From Sphingomonas sp. HMP9 (lineage in GTDB: Bacteria; Pseudomonadota; Alphaproteobacteria; Sphingomonadales; Sphingomonadaceae), in NCBI RefSeq assembly GCF_013374115.1, contig NZ_AP022673.1:3124001-3188000 (forward strand): DNA of 64,000 bases, given 5' to 3'. This document shows positions 12,801 through 27,800 of this stretch, one piece after another. Each line of letters starts with the position of its first letter. Within the stretch, counting starts at the first letter, position 1. A program made the position numbers and the translations under genes. Under the pieces are notes generated by a model. The model did no database searches, was not told where the DNA came from, and was given only the letters and a program-made list of their open reading frames with translations.

Positions 12801-15800
12801 CCCCGGCGGCGTTCGCAGGGATGGGCGCGTGATCGCCTATCGCGACGCGGTGCCCGCCGACGGCCCAGCACTCGCCGCGATGGCGAAGGAGTCGTTCACC
12901 GAGACGTTCGGCACGCTGTACCGCCCGCAGGACCTCGCCACGTTTCTCGACGAGGCGTTTGGCGAGAACGGGCTGCCGGCACAGATCGGCGATCCTAGCT
13001 ACACGATCCGCCTTGCCACCGACGGCGCGGCGATCGTCGGGTTCGCCAAGACCGGCCCCGTCGCCTTCCCCGGCGACTGGCCCGAGACGGCGGTCGAACT
13101 CTACCAGCTGTACGTTCGCGCCGACCAGCTTGGTGCGGGCGTTGGCCCTACGCTGATGGACTGGGCGATCGAGTCCGCGCGTGCCGATGGCCGGACGGAC
13201 ATGATCCTCAGCGTCTATGTCGACAATGCGCGCGCGATCCGATTCTACCAGCGCTATGGGTTCGTCGAGATCGGCCGGTATGTCTTCATGGTCGGCGAGC
13301 AGCCCGATGACGATCGCATCATGCGGTTGGTGTTGTGATGATCGATAGTGCCGCGGATTCGCGCCACCCCGGCGAAGGCCGGGGCCCAGTTGGAAAGGTC
13401 GCAGTAACGATGAGCAGCCCTTCGTCAGCAACGTCCCCCAACTGGACCCCGGCCTTCGCCGGGGTGGTGTCATGCGAGGGGCGTTCGGCATGACTGTCGA
13501 CGTCATCCGCGCCAAGTCGCTTGGCGACGTCCGGCACGGCTTTCTTGGTCGTCGCGGCGGCGTATCGACCGGCGCCTATGCGAGCCTGAACGTCGGCATC
13601 GGCTCCGACGACGACCCCGCCGCGATCGCCGAGAACCGCCGGCGTGCCAGCGAGGCGGTGCTGCCGGGCGGCACGCTCGTCGGGCTCTACCAGATCCATT
13701 CCGCCGACGTGGTCACGGTGCTCGCGCCGTTCGACGACTCGCTCCGTCCCCGCGGCGACGCGCTGGTCACCAACCGCCCCGGCGTGGCGCTCGGCATCCT
13801 CACCGCGGACTGCGCGCCGGTGCTGTTCGCCGACGCGGAAGCCGGCGTCGTCGCCGCGGCGCATGCCGGGTGGAAAGGCGCGCTCGGCGGCGTCACCGAC
13901 GCGACGATCCTGGCGATGGAGGCGATCGGTGCGCGCCGCGACCGCATCGTCGCCGCGGTCGGGCCGTGCATCGCGCGCGCCAGCTACGAGGTCGACGACG
14001 CGTTCATCCGCCGGTTCTGCGAATCGGATCCGGCGAATGAGCGCTTCTTCGCCGATGGCCGCGCGGACCATTATCAGTTCGACCTGGAGGCCTATGTCGT
14101 CAGCCGGCTCGCCGACGCCGGGATCGGCCGGATCGAGGCGCTCGGGCTCGACACCTATGCGGCCAAGGACGAGGGCGTGGACCGCTTCTTTAGTTACCGC
14201 CGCGCGACCCATCGTGGCGAACCCTCCTATGGCCGTCAGATCAGCATCATCGGGTTGTAACGGCTCCCAAAGCCCGCGCCGGTCGTTTAGGCTCTGCACA
14301 TCGGTCCGCGCCAGACGGGCCACGCAGGAGCTCATGAATGTCCGATACCCCCGATAATGCAGGCGCCATTCCCGCCGAGACCGAAGCCGACCTGACCGGC
14401 GTCGCCGCGCGCGTCGCGCCCAAGCCGCAGGTCGAGAAGATCGGTGGACGCAAGCTGAAGCCGTCGACGCTGATGATGGGCCATGGCTATGATCCGTCGC
14501 TGTCGGAAGGCTCGCTGAAGCCGCCGATCTTCCTCACCTCGACCTTCGTCTTCCCCAACGCCGCGGCAGGCAAGCGGCATTTCGAGGGCGTCACCGGCAA
14601 GCGTCCGGGCGGCGCCGAGGGCCTTGTCTATTCGCGCTTCAACGGCCCGAACCAGGAGATTCTCGAGGATCGCCTGGGCGTGTGGGAAGAGGCGGAGGAT
14701 GCGCTTGCTTTCTCGAGCGGCATGTCGGCGATCGCGACCTTGTTCCTCGCGATGGTCAAGCCGGGCGACACCATCGTCCATTCGGGGCCGCTCTATGCTG
14801 CGACCGAGACGCTGATCGGCCGCGTGCTCGGCAAGTTCGGGGTGAAGTGGCTCGACTTCCCGGCGGGCGCGACCCGCGAGGAGATCGACGCGGTGATGAC
14901 CGAGGCCGCGACCGGCAACGTCGCGCTGATCTATCTCGAAAGCCCCGCCAATCCGACCAACGCGCTGGTCGACGTCGAGGCAGTCGCGGCCAGCCGCGAT
15001 GCGATCTTTACGGGCGAGAAGCCGCCGATCGCGATCGACAACACGTTCCTGGGGCCGCTGTGGTTCCAGCCGCTCAAGCATGGTGCGGACATCGTCGTCT
15101 ATTCGCTGACCAAATATGTCGGCGGGCATTCGGATCTCGTCGCGGGCGGCGTGCTCGGATCGAAGGAGCACATCAACACGATCCGTACGATGCGCAACAC
15201 GATCGGCACGATCACCGATCCGAACACCGCCTGGATGCTGTTGCGCAGCCTCGAGACGCTCGAACTGCGGATGAGCCGTGCGGGCGAGAATGCGGTGAAG
15301 GTCTGCGGCTTCCTGCGGCATCATCCAAAGGTGGAGCGAGTCGCATATCTCGGCTTCCTCGAGGACGAGCCCGGCATGGAGCGTCAGGCCGACATTTATC
15401 GCCGCCATTGCACCGGCGGTGGTTCGACCTTCTCGCTGTATCTCAAGGGCGGCGAGCGCGAGAGCTTCGCGTTCCTCGACGCGCTGAAGATCGCCAAGCT
15501 CGCGGTGTCGCTCGGCGGGACCGAGACGCTGGCGAGCCACCCGGCGGGCATGACGCATCTGTCGGTGCCCGATGCGCGCAAGCAGGCGCTGGGGATCACC
15601 GACAACCTCGTCCGCATCTCGATCGGCGTGGAGGATCCGGACGACCTGATCGCCGATTTCGAGCAGGCGCTGGACACGATCTGAGTATTGTTCTCTCGCG
15701 AACGCGGGAGTCCAGGGTCACGAGCGCAACGCCTGCGACCCTGGACTCCTGCTTTCGCAGGAGAACGGCTAGCTCTCGGCAGGGCAAGCCGGTACCATCC

Positions 15801-18800
15801 GTCGATGCCAACCTTCACCCCGATCCCGCAGCACGAGTTCGTCGCTGCCGTGTATATTCTCGCCGCCAAGCTGGTCGAGGATACCGCCTGGAAACCCGAT
15901 TATATCATCGGCGTCGGCCGCGGTGGGCTCGTTCCCGCGGTGTTCCTGAGCCATGCGATCGGCCTGCCGACGCTGTCGGTGGATTATTCGAGCCAGGTGA
16001 AGGACTTTGCCGACGCGCCTTTGGTGAAGCTCGCCGCGCGGACTCGAGACGGCGAGCGGCTGCTGTTCATCGACGACATCAACGATTCGGGGCGGACGAT
16101 CACGCATCTGCGTGGTGCGCTGGCGGCGGCGGGGGCTGTCGAGGGCGCGGTGCGGTTCGCGATGCTGATCGACAATGTGAGTTCTGCCGAGCGGATCGAG
16201 TATAGCGCGCGGACGATCGATCGGGCGGTGACGAAGGACTGGTTCGTGTTCCCCTGGGAAGCGGTCGCGCCGGCTGCGGCGATCGCGGAGGATGCGGCGG
16301 AAGTGCCCGAGCGGATCGCCTGATCAGACCACCGACGTCATTCTTACGAAAGTCAGGATCCAGGGTAACTAAGCAGCGTCGATCGTGGCTCTGGATCCTG
16401 ACTTTCGTCAGGATGACGGGGTAACCGTCATGTCCTGCATCGTTGGTGCGGGTTTTTCGGGCTTTGGACGAACAAAGGGCCGGCTCCCATAGGGGAGGCC
16501 GGCCCTCGCCCTCGATACGCTACGCGAGGGAACTGGGAAACTGGTTGGGCCTATACGAACGGGACGTCGGCAAAGCCGTCGCCGGTCGGGTCAGGCGCTG
16601 ACTGCCCGCCGTCCGTGCCGGCGGTTGCTCGACCGCTTTCGCGGCGAGCACCGGCCCGTTACCGGGCTTACCGCCGGCAATATCCGGGATTGTCCGACTT
16701 ATCGATCGCGTTGCCGGCAAGGCCACCACCGGCCGCGCCGAGGACTGCGCCGAGCGTGCGGTCACCACGACCGGCGACGGTGTGACCGAGCAGGCCGCCG
16801 GCAAGTGCGCCGATGATCGTGCCGCCGGTGTTGTCGCAGCCGCGACGGCTGCGCGCATTGTAGCGGCGGTCGTTGCCGCGATACTCGCGGTAGCCACGGT
16901 CGTAGCCATTGTCGCGGTAGCCGCCACCCTGATAGCCGTCGTAGCCACGCTCGTAGCGCGAGCCCCAACGCTGCGCATCGGCGGCAGCAGGAACGAGGGC
17001 GGTCGCACCCAATGCGAGGGCACTGGCGGCGAGTGTAAAAGTCTTGAACATCGTGCGTCTCCCGTTGGGGATTTCGGCGGCGGCGAGGGCCGTGCTTCCA
17101 TCCTCGATGAGAGGCTTATGAGTGATTCGCATTGAGCCGAGCCTGAATGCCTCCGTTATCCGCTGTTCATGCTTCCGCGGACCGCGCTGGGCCCTATGAG
17201 GGCGCGATGCGACGCTTGATCACCGCCCTGTTCGTCTGCGTCAGCGTCTGTGCGATCGTGCCGACCTGGTCGGGTGAGGCGCGGCTCGACCTGCTCGGCA
17301 CGCGTGCGCAGTTGACCGCGACGCGCGTGATGCTCGACCGGACCAACCCGCGGCATGTGCGCGTCGGCGGGCTCACCTATCTGGGCGGCGTGGCGCTCGC
17401 CAGCCGCGATCGCGCGTTCGGGGGTTTCTCCTCGCTCGACGTCGCGCCGGCCGCGACCGGCAATCGCTTCACGGTGCTGAGCGATGGCGGCAACATCGTC
17501 CAGTTCGATATGGGGTCCGACTGGCGCCCGCACCGAGTCGTGTTCGAGAACCTTCCCGCCGGGCCGGGTATCGGCTGGGAAAAGCGCGACCGCGACAGCG
17601 AATCGATGGCGATCGATCCGGTGACGGGGAAGATCTGGGTCGGCTTCGAGGATAGCAACGCGATCTGGCGCTATGCTGCGGGGTTCGCGCGGTACGAGGC
17701 GCGGGTCGCGCCCGAGGCGATGCGGAGATGGCCGTCGAACGGCGGACCCGAATCGATGGCGCGGCTGCCCGATGGACGCTTCGTCGTCATCAGCGAGGAG
17801 GCGCATGTCCGTCGCCCGGACTGGACCGGATCGGCTAAGGCGCGGTTGCGCACGCGGCAGGCGCTGATCTTCGCGGGGGATCCGACCGGCGCCGCGCAGC
17901 CTCGGCGATTCGCGTACGAACCCTATGGCCGGTACGATCCGGCGGACGTGACCGCGCTACCGAACGGCGACCTGCTCGTCCTAGATCGCGGTTTCCGGCT
18001 GCCCTTTACCTTCTCCGCGCGCATATCGCGGGTGGCAGCGCGCGACGTGGCGGCAGGGCGAATCGCACGCGGCCGCCTTATCGCGACGATCGATGCGCCG
18101 CTGATCCACGACAATTTCGAAGGGATCGCGACCACGATCGAGAACGGCGCGACGATCGTCTGGATCGTGTCCGACGACAACCAGATGGTTCTCCAGCGCA
18201 CGCTGCTGCTGAAGTTCCGGCTCGATCGCTAGACGCACAAACGCCGACGGCCCGCCCTGCGCGGTGCAGGGCGGGCCGCGGTGATCGTCTCAACCGTCGC
18301 TGTTAGGCGGCGACTGCCGAAGCAGCGATCTTCTTGACGACTTCGCGCTTGAGGCGACGAACGCGGAGCGACAGCTTGTCGTCCGAGGTCTTCACCAGCC
18401 AGTTGTCGAGGCCGCCGTTATGCTCGACGGTACGCAGGCCATGCGTCGAAACGCGCAGCTTGACGCCCTTTTCGAGCGAATCGGACAGCAGCGTGACGTT
18501 CTGCAGGTTCGGCAGGAACGTGCGCTTGGTCTTGTTGTTGGCGTGGGAGACGTTGTTCCCGACCATCCGGCCCTTGCCGGTCAGTTCGCAGATGCGCGAC
18601 ATGTGATTACCTATTCAAGTGTCGGGAGGAACCCCGGAAAGGCGCGCGGATAGCTGGCACGCCGGCTTTCGTCAACCGATTCACGTAAAACGTGTTGTGC
18701 AACCGGCAGCGCTCGGCGACGTTGTTACGCTATCGAACTGTTCAATAAAAGGGGATGTCTCATGCGTACGCTCTTGTCACTCGTCGCGATCGTCGTGCTG

Positions 18801-21800
18801 GTCGTGGTCGGCCTGATGTATTTCGGGATCATCAACATCGACCAGACCCGCCAGGGCGTGGTCCAGGCGCCGAAGTTCCAGGCCGACGTCGCCAAGGTCA
18901 CGCTCGGCACCGAGAACAAGACGGTGGCGGTGCCGACGATCAACGTCGAGAAGCCCGCCAACAGCCAGGCACCGAACTGAGCTTTACGCGAGGGTGCGGG
19001 CGGGGCAGGGCCTGAGGCCATGTTTCCCGTCCCCGAACCCATGCGCCGCGCGCTCGACGCGGCGCGCGATGCGGCGCTGGCTGGGGAAGTCCCGGTTGGC
19101 GCCGTCGTCGTGAAGGACGGTGTCATTATCGCCGTGGGCGCCAATGCGCCGCGGGCGTTGTCCGATCCGACAGCGCATGCCGAGATCCAGGCGATTCGCG
19201 CCGCGGCTTCGGTTTTGGGGAGTGACCGGCTCGAAGGCTGCGACCTGTGGGTGACGCTCGAGCCCTGCGCGATGTGCGCGGGTGCCATCGCGCATGCACG
19301 GATCGCGCGGCTCTATTACGGGGCGCCGGATGCGAAGGGCGGCGCGGTCGAGCACGGGCCGCGATTCTTCGGCCAGCCGACCTGCCATCACCGGCCTGAA
19401 ATCTACGCTGGCATCGCTGAGACGGAAGCCGCGGGGATCCTGCGCGCGTTTTTCACTGCCCGTCGGTAGGAAGTATAATTCGTAATCCTCCCCCGCCAGG
19501 GGGAGGTGGCACCGAAGGTGACGGAGGGGGAGGACCCGGAACAGCGGTTTCCCTTTCCTCCCCCTCCGTCTGGCAAGGGCCAGACACCTCCCCCTGGCGG
19601 GGGAGGATTAGCGTTACCCTTCCAGGCTTTTCGATGCTTGCTCGAACAGATCCTTCGACAATCCCGGCGTTGCCACGATCCGCTCGAGTTCCGCGCGCAT
19701 CAGCCCGGCGCGCACCGGATCGAAGCGGCGCCAGCGGCCGAGCGGCGGCAGGAGTTTCGCCGCGGTCTGCGGGTTCAGGCGGTCGAGCGCGATCAGCCGG
19801 TCCGCGAGGAACCGATACCCGCTCCCATCGGCAGTATTGAACGCACGCTGGTTCGCGCCGAACGCGCCGATCAGCGAGCGGGCCCGATTGGGGTTGGTGA
19901 GGGTGAAGTCGGCATGGTCGGCGAGCCCTGCAACGACCGCGCCGGTATCGTCGCGCGACGACTGCGCCTGCGCCTGGAACCACTTGTCGAGCACCAGCGC
20001 GTTGTCGCAATATTGGCTGTAAAAGATGTCGAGCGCGGTGGTGCGGATGTCCGACATGCTGCTCACCAGCGTCGTCAGCGCACCCATCCGGTCCGTCATG
20101 TTATCCGCCGAATCGAACTGCGCGAACGCCAGGTCGGCGGCGTCATCCGCACCGCTCGCCGCGATATAGCCGAGCGCGACGGTGCGCAGGCGGCGCAGGC
20201 CCTTGTCCTCAGGCGTGTAGGCATAGGGCCGACCCTCGCCGCGCGCATAGGCCTGCCGCCATTGTGCTTCGAGCCGCGTGCCCAGATCGCGCCGCAGCGC
20301 GTCGCGCGCGTGGAAGATCGCCTCGGGATCGACGATCGTCATCTGATCGCCGATGAAGCTCTCGGACGGCAACAGCACCGCCTCCGCGACGAACGCCAGA
20401 TCGAGATCGGCGTTAGCGAGCGTGGTCGCAACCGCGGCGATCACGCCCTCATGATCGGTGCGCCCCTCCACTGAGGCGACCAGCGTATCGAGCATCAATT
20501 GCTGCATCGCCTCGTAGCGCGCGAACGGGTCGTCGTCGTGTGCGCTGAGGAAGGCGAGGTCGGCAGCGGTGCGATCGCTCTCGACCACCACCGGCGCGGA
20601 GAAGCCGCGGTTGATCGACAGAATCGCGCGTTCGGAGAGACCCTCGAACACGATCGTGTCGAGTGCGTCGTCGAACAGGACGAGCCGCTCGTCGGTCAAT
20701 CCCGCGCCCGACTCCGCGCCGAACAGCTTGATCCGCAATGGCAGGACCATCGGCGACTTTACCGGCTGGCCGGGCGTCACGGGCACCTGCTGCGCGAGCC
20801 GTAGCGTGGCGCGGTCGCCGTCCTGCGAGAGGCTGGCAGAGACGCGCGGGGTGCCGGCCTGCGAATACCAGAGGCGGAACTGGGTCAGGTCGACCTTGCC
20901 CCCTTCCTCCATCGACGTGACGAAATCCTCGCAGGTCGCCGCCGTCCCGTCGTAGCGGTCGAAATACAGGTCGGTGCCCGCGCGGAAGCCCTGCGGGCCG
21001 AGGATCGCGGCCATCATCCGGATCAACTCTGCGCCCTTGTTGTAGATCGTCGCGGTGTAGAAGTTCGAGATCTCCTGATAGGATTCGGGGCGCACGGGAT
21101 GCGCGAGCGGCCCTGAATCCTCGGGGAATTGCGACGCGCGCAGGCCGCGGACGTCCTCGATCCGCTTGACCGCGCGGCTGCCCTGGTCGGCCGAGAAGCC
21201 CTGGTCGCGATAGACGGTGAAACCTTCCTTCAGCGACAGCTGGAACCAGTCGCGGCAGGTGATCCGGTTGCCCGACCAGTTGTGGAAATATTCGTGCGCG
21301 ACGACCGCGGCGATCGCGTCGTAGTCGTAATCGGTCGCAGTATCCGGGTCGGCCAGGATGTAGCGCGAGTTGAAGATGTTGAGGCCCTTATTCTCCATCG
21401 CGCCGAAGTTGAAATCGTCGACCGCGACGATGTTGAACACGTCGAGGTCGTATTCGCGGCCATAGGTCGTCTCGTCCCACGCCATTGCGAGTTCGAGCGC
21501 CTTCAAAGCATGGCCGGTCTTGGGCAGGTCGGCCTCGCGCACCCAGATGCCGAGCGAGACTTCGCGGCCCGACTTGGTCGTGAAGCGGCTGCGGTTGACC
21601 GCGAGATCGCCCGCGACCAGCGCGAACAGATAGGAGGGCTTGGGGAACGGATCGTGCCACGTCGCCCAATGACGGCCGTCGTCGAGCTGCCCTTGCGCGA
21701 CCGGATCGCCGTTTGCGAGCAGCACGGGGAAGTGCGTCTTGTCCGCGGTCATCTTGACCGAATAGACGCTGAGCACGTCCGGGCGATCGGGGAAATAGGT

Positions 21801-24800
21801 GATGCGGCGAAAGCCTTCCGCCTCGCACTGCGTGCAGAGATTGCCGCCCGACGCGTAGAGCCCCATCAGCTGCGTGTTGCGATCGGGCGCGATCTCGACC
21901 TGAGTCTCGATGACGTGCGCGGTGCCGGTGAGCGGGATGACGAGCTGTTCGCCGTCGATCCGCCAGTCGTTGATCGCGACGCCATCGACCGTGACCGACA
22001 GCGGCTTCTGTCCCGCGCCGTCGAGCCGCAGCGGTGCGGCGTGATCGCCGTTGCGCGTCACCGACAGCGTCGCGGTAACGCGCGTGGTGGAAGGATCGAG
22101 GTCGAAATCCAGTTTCGTCTCGGGGACCAGCCATTCGGGCGGCGTATAATCCTCGCGGCGGATGACGAGCGGGTGGGCGAGACTGTTCTGGAGATCGAGC
22201 ATATCTGTCGGAATATAGGGCCGCGCCCGTCTATCGCCAGCCAAAGCTTGGCGCCGTGCGGTACGATCACTTGCACCTCCCCGGCGGAGGCCGGGGTCCA
22301 GTTGGAGAGGTCTTGGTGACGAAGCGCAGTCTATGTCAGCACCGTCTCCCAACTGGACCCCGGCCTCCGCCGGGGAGGTGTTTCTCGGTGTGGAACGTCT
22401 TCGCCCCCGCGACCCAAAGCTTGCGTGGGAGTTCGTGCATGCTACGCCGCTGCAACACGTTCCCTTTGCTAGGATTTCCGGATGTATCGTCCTCTCGGCG
22501 CGCTCGCGGTGCTCGCGCTTTCTACGTCGGCCCTTGCCCAGACGGCGCCTCAGAGTGCGCCGGTCGCGGCGCAGACCGCCGCGTTGAACGCAAAGCTCGC
22601 AGCCCCGCTGCCAGCCGATCAGGCGGCGATGAAGGCGCATGTGCTGTTCCTCGCCTCCGATGCGATGAAGGGACGCGAGGCCGGGAGTCCCGAATTCGAC
22701 ATCGCCGCGCAATATGTCGCCGCGCAGTTCTACGCCGCGGGGCTTCGTCCGGGCGGCGATGCGGGCGGCTATCTCCAGACGGTGCCCCTGGTCAGCTACA
22801 AGGCGGCGAGCAAGGGCGATTTCGTCTGGACCGGTCGCGGCCCCGCGCAGCCGCTCGTGTTCGGTGAGGATTATGTCCCCGCGGCGAACGGCGCGAAGGC
22901 GGAAACCAGCGTGTCGGCTCCGGTCGTGTTCGTCGGCTACGGCATCGACGCGCCGCAATATGGCCAGGACGATTACAAGGACGTCGACGTGCGCGGCAAG
23001 ATCGTCGCCTATTTCGGTGGCGCGCCCGCGCGGTTCGGTGGCGAGGAGCGCGCATTCTTCGGCTCGGGCGGGACCAAGGCGGCGATCGCGCAGGCCAAGG
23101 GCGCGGTCGGCGTGATCACGCTGGAAAGCCCGCGCTCGGCCAAGGTCCGGACGTTCGCCAAGATCGCGGAGTCCTACGCGACGCCGCGGATGACCTGGGC
23201 GAACCCCGACGGCACCGGCAAGGTCGATGCGCCCCGCGCGCCGTCGCTCGGCACCGTCAGCATGGTCGGCGCGGCCAAGCTGTTCGCCGGCGCACGCACG
23301 CCGTGGACGCGGATCGCCAAGCAGGCGAACGGCGACAACGCGAAGTTCACGTCGATGCCGCTGCTCGGCACGCTGACGGTAGCCACCAAGACGAGCTTCG
23401 TCCCCGCCGCCAGCAGCAACGTCGTCGGCATGATCCCTGGCAGCGATCCGGTGGTGGGCAAGGAGGTCGTTGTGTTGTCGGCGCACCTCGATCACATCGG
23501 CATCACCAAGCCGGTGAAGGGAGATGCACTGAACAACGGCGCGCTCGACAACGCGATCGGCATCGCCAGCCTGATCGAGGAGGCCAAGCGCTTCACCGCC
23601 AGCGGGCAGGCGCCCAAGCGGACGATCATGTTTCTCGCCGTCACCGGTGAAGAGAAGGGGCTGGTCGGGTCGGATTATTTCACCAACCACCCGACCGTGC
23701 CGCTGAGCTCGATCGTTGCGGACGTGAATCTGGACATGCCGATCCTGACCTACAAGTTCGAGGACATGGTGGTGTTCGGCGCCGAGCGTTCGACGATCGG
23801 CCCGATCGTGCAGAAGGCCGTCGCGGCGATCGGGGTGGGCCTGTCGCCCGACCCGATGCCGGAGGAGGGGATCTTCGTCCGCTCCGATCATTTCCGTTTC
23901 GTCCAGAAGGGCATTCCGGCGGTGTTCCTGTGGCCGGGTCAGAAGGGGCCGGGCAAGGCCGCGGTCGCGTATTTCATGGCGAACAATTATCACAAGCCGT
24001 CGGACGACCTGTCGCAGCCGATCCTGTGGGATCAGGGCGTGCGGTTCGTCGATGCGAACTACCGGATCGCACGCGAGATCGCGGACGGCGCGCAGCGGCC
24101 GGTGTGGAATGCGGGCGATTATTTCGGGACCCTGTATAAGGGGCCGATGGCACCGACCGGGTATAAGGGGCCGATGGCAACGACCGGGACGACGAAATGA
24201 GCAGGCTGCTGATCTTCGGGCTGGGCTACACCGCGGGGCGGATCGCCGACCGGCTGGCCGGCGACGGGTGGCACGTCGTCGGGACTACGCGCGACGGGCG
24301 CGACGCTACGATCCGCTTCGACGAGACGGACGCCGTGGCCGTCGAGATCGCGGCGGCGACGCATATCCTCTCGTCGGTGCCGCCGGTCGACGAGGTCGAT
24401 CCGGTGCTCGTCCGCTATGGTTCGCTGCTGATGCGGTCGCGGGCGACGCTCGGCTATCTGTCGTCGACCGGGGTGTACGGCGATGCTGCGGGCGCATGGG
24501 TCGACGAGACCGCGCCGATCGGTGGCGGTCGGCGTGGCGCGCGCGCGGTGGCGGATGCGGATTGGCTGACGATCGGCGCGCGGACGTTCCGGTTGCCGGG
24601 GATTTACGGACCGGGTCGCTCGCCGCTCGACCGGGTGCGGCAGGGCAAGGCGCACCGGATCGCGCAGCCGGGACAGGTCTTCAGCCGCGCGCATGTGGAC
24701 GATATCGTCTCGGGCGTGATCGCCGGGTTCGACGCGCCGGCGGGCGCGTATAACATCGCGGACGACGTGCCTGCGTCGCAGAACGACGTGGTCGCGTTCG

Positions 24801-27800
24801 CGGCGATGCTGCTCGGCATGCCCGCACCGCCGTTCGTGACGCTCGAGGAACTGACCGCGATGGGGCGCGGTTTCTATGCGGAGAACCGGCGGGTGGCGAA
24901 CGGCAAGGCCAAGCGCGTGCTCGGCTGGACGCCCGCCTGGCCCGACTACCGCGCCGGTCTGCGCGCGCTGAGTGCGATGACGAGCCCGATGCCCGACAGC
25001 ACCGCGCCAGCGACGGCCAGCGTCGACCAGTGATAGCGCTCGAAGATCGTCGATAGCAGCATCGCGATCACCGGGACGATCACGCCCGAATAGGCCGCCT
25101 TGGCCGGGCCGATCGCGCGGATGACGTTGAAATAGAGCGGGAAGGCGAGCGCCGACGCGAACACGCCGAGATAGAGGATGCCCGCCACATAGCCGAAGCG
25201 CGGTTCGAACACCGGCGGGCCGGTCGTGATCCACGCGAACGCCGCGTCGAGACACGCGCCGATCAGCATCGCGATCGCGAGCGTCGGCGCCATCGGATAG
25301 CGTTTGGCGAACGCGCTCCCCTGAATGACGTTGGCGACCGATGCGGCCATCACGCCGCACAAGGTCAGCACGATCCCGATCGTCGCCGAGCGCGGCCCGT
25401 GCGGATCGACCCGCGCCTCGTTGACGAACAGCAACGCGACCCCGGCCATCGCCACCGCACACCCCACCATCAATTGCCGCCCAAGGCGCTGTTTTAGGAA
25501 GATGCGGCCGAAGATCGCGTTGGGGACGAGCAGGAGCGCGAACACCACCGCGACCAGTCCCGACGTCACGTAATGCTCGGCGCGGTAGACGAAGTTGAAG
25601 TTGAACGTGAACAGCGCGACGCCGATCACGGCGGCGAACGCGTAGCCGCGCGCGTCGAACCGGAAGCTCTCGCGTTTCATGGTCGCGTAGATCGCCATCG
25701 CGATGCCGGCGACGAGGAAGCGGTAGCTGATCGACCAGCTCGGCGGCACCACCGCGATCTGGTCGCGGATGATGAGCCAGGTCGATCCCCAGATCAGCGT
25801 GACGATGCCGAACGGGATCAGCACCGCGGCGCGTGTCGACTGGATCGGCGGTAGGGGCGGGGCGGTCGGGCCGGGGGTCATAACGCCCGGATCGCGTCGG
25901 CGAGCAGACCGACCGCCTCCGCCGGGCTGTCCCACGCGGTGACGAGGCGGATCTCGCCCGCCGCCCAGTCGTAGAAGTCGAAGCCGCGCGCGCGCAGGGC
26001 TGCGGCTTCTTCGGGGGTTGCGCGCAGGAAGACTTCGTTCGCCTCGACGGGGTGGACGAGGCGGTCGCCGGCTGCGGCGGCGAGCGTGGCGGCGGCGTCG
26101 TTCGCAGCGCTGGCGTTGGCGAGCCAGAGATCGTCGTCGAGCATCGCCAGGATCTGCGCGGCGAGATAGCGCCCTTTCGACAGCAGCAGGCCCGCGCGCT
26201 TGCGGCGGTATTGCGTGACGGCGGCGAGGTCGGGCTTGAAGAAGACCAGCGCCTCCGCGCTCATCGCGCCGTTCTTGACGAAGCCGAAGCTGAGCGCGTC
26301 GACGCCGGCGCGCCACGTCATGTCGGCGGGCGAGCAGCCGACGCGCGCCATCGCATTGGCGAACCGCGCGCCGTCCATGTGGAAGCCGAGCCCGCGCTCC
26401 TTGGCGAGCGCACCGATCGCGGCGACCTCGTGCGGCTGGTAGACGCGGCCATATTCGGTGGCGTTGGTGATCGAGATCGCGTGCGGCTGGACGCGGTGGA
26501 CGTCGTCGGGGATCGCATCGAGGACGGTGCGGATCGTCTCGGGCGTCAGCTTCGCGCCGATGCCGTCGGCGAGGAACAGCTTGGCGCCGTGCGTGTAGAA
26601 TTCGGGCGCGCCGCCCTCGTCGTTCTGGATGTGCGCGTCGCGGTGGCAGACGATGCCGCCGTGCGGGGGGCAGAGCGCGGCGAGCGCGAGGCAGTTGGCG
26701 GCGGTGCCGGTGGGGACCCAGAGCACGGCCACCTCGGTCTCGAACAGCGCCGACAGGCGGCCATCGAGCTGCTGGCTCCACGCATCGCCCGCATAGGCGG
26801 TGTCGAGCGTGTCGGCGGCGGCGATCGCGGCCATGACGTGGGGATGGATCGTGGCGGCGTTGTCGGAGAAAAAGCGCATGGTCAGGACATGCTGCGATGC
26901 AGTGATGGCGTCAACAAGGGCTTCGACCAAGTCGTTCCCTTCTACTTCGTCATCCTGGGCTCGACCCAGGATCCAGAGCCACGAGGCGTGTCATTCGTGG
27001 CTCTGCATCCTGACTTTCGTCAGGATGACGGCGGGGGCGGGGATCGCGTCCCCTCGCTTAACGAGGGCTTCGACCGCGACGCACCCTTCTGCTTCGTCAT
27101 CCTGGGCTCGACCCAGGATCCAGAGCCACGGGCGGGGTCATTTGGGGCTCTGGATCCTGACTTTCGTCAGGATGACGGCGGGGGCGGGGATCGCGGCCCC
27201 TCGCTTAACGGGGGCTTCGACCGCGACGCACCCTTCTGCTTCGTCATCCTGGGCTCGACCCAGGATCTAGAGCCACGAGGCGTGTCATTCGTGGCTCTGG
27301 GTCCTGACTTTCGTCAGGATGACGGGGTGGGGGGGACGTCACTGCTCCCCGTCATACCCCGGCTCGTCCTCGGGCGGGCGGCGATCGTCGCGTAGTGGCG
27401 GTCCCTCCTGCCGGTCGCGATGCGAGGGTCCGACCGAGATCGTGCCGTCCTCACCCATTTTGAGGTTCAGCCCGAGACCCTCGATCTCGCCGCCCAGCGG
27501 CAGCACGGCATTGTCCTCCTCGTCCGACGGCAGCGCGTCCGGATCGACCTCCTCGACCGCGGGTGGCGGGGCTGCGACAGGCGCGATGCCGAGCGCGGAC
27601 TGCATGAAGTCGCGCCAGATCCGCGCCGGGATCCCACCGCCCGACAGCCCGGGGTTCGAGGAATTGTCGTCGTTGCCGACCCACACGCCGACCACGAGAT
27701 CGCGCGCGAAGCCGACGAACAGCGCGTCCTTGTTGTCCGAGGTCGTGCCGGTCTTGCCGAACGCATCGACCGTCAGGTTCGCCTGCCGCCCGGTGCCGTT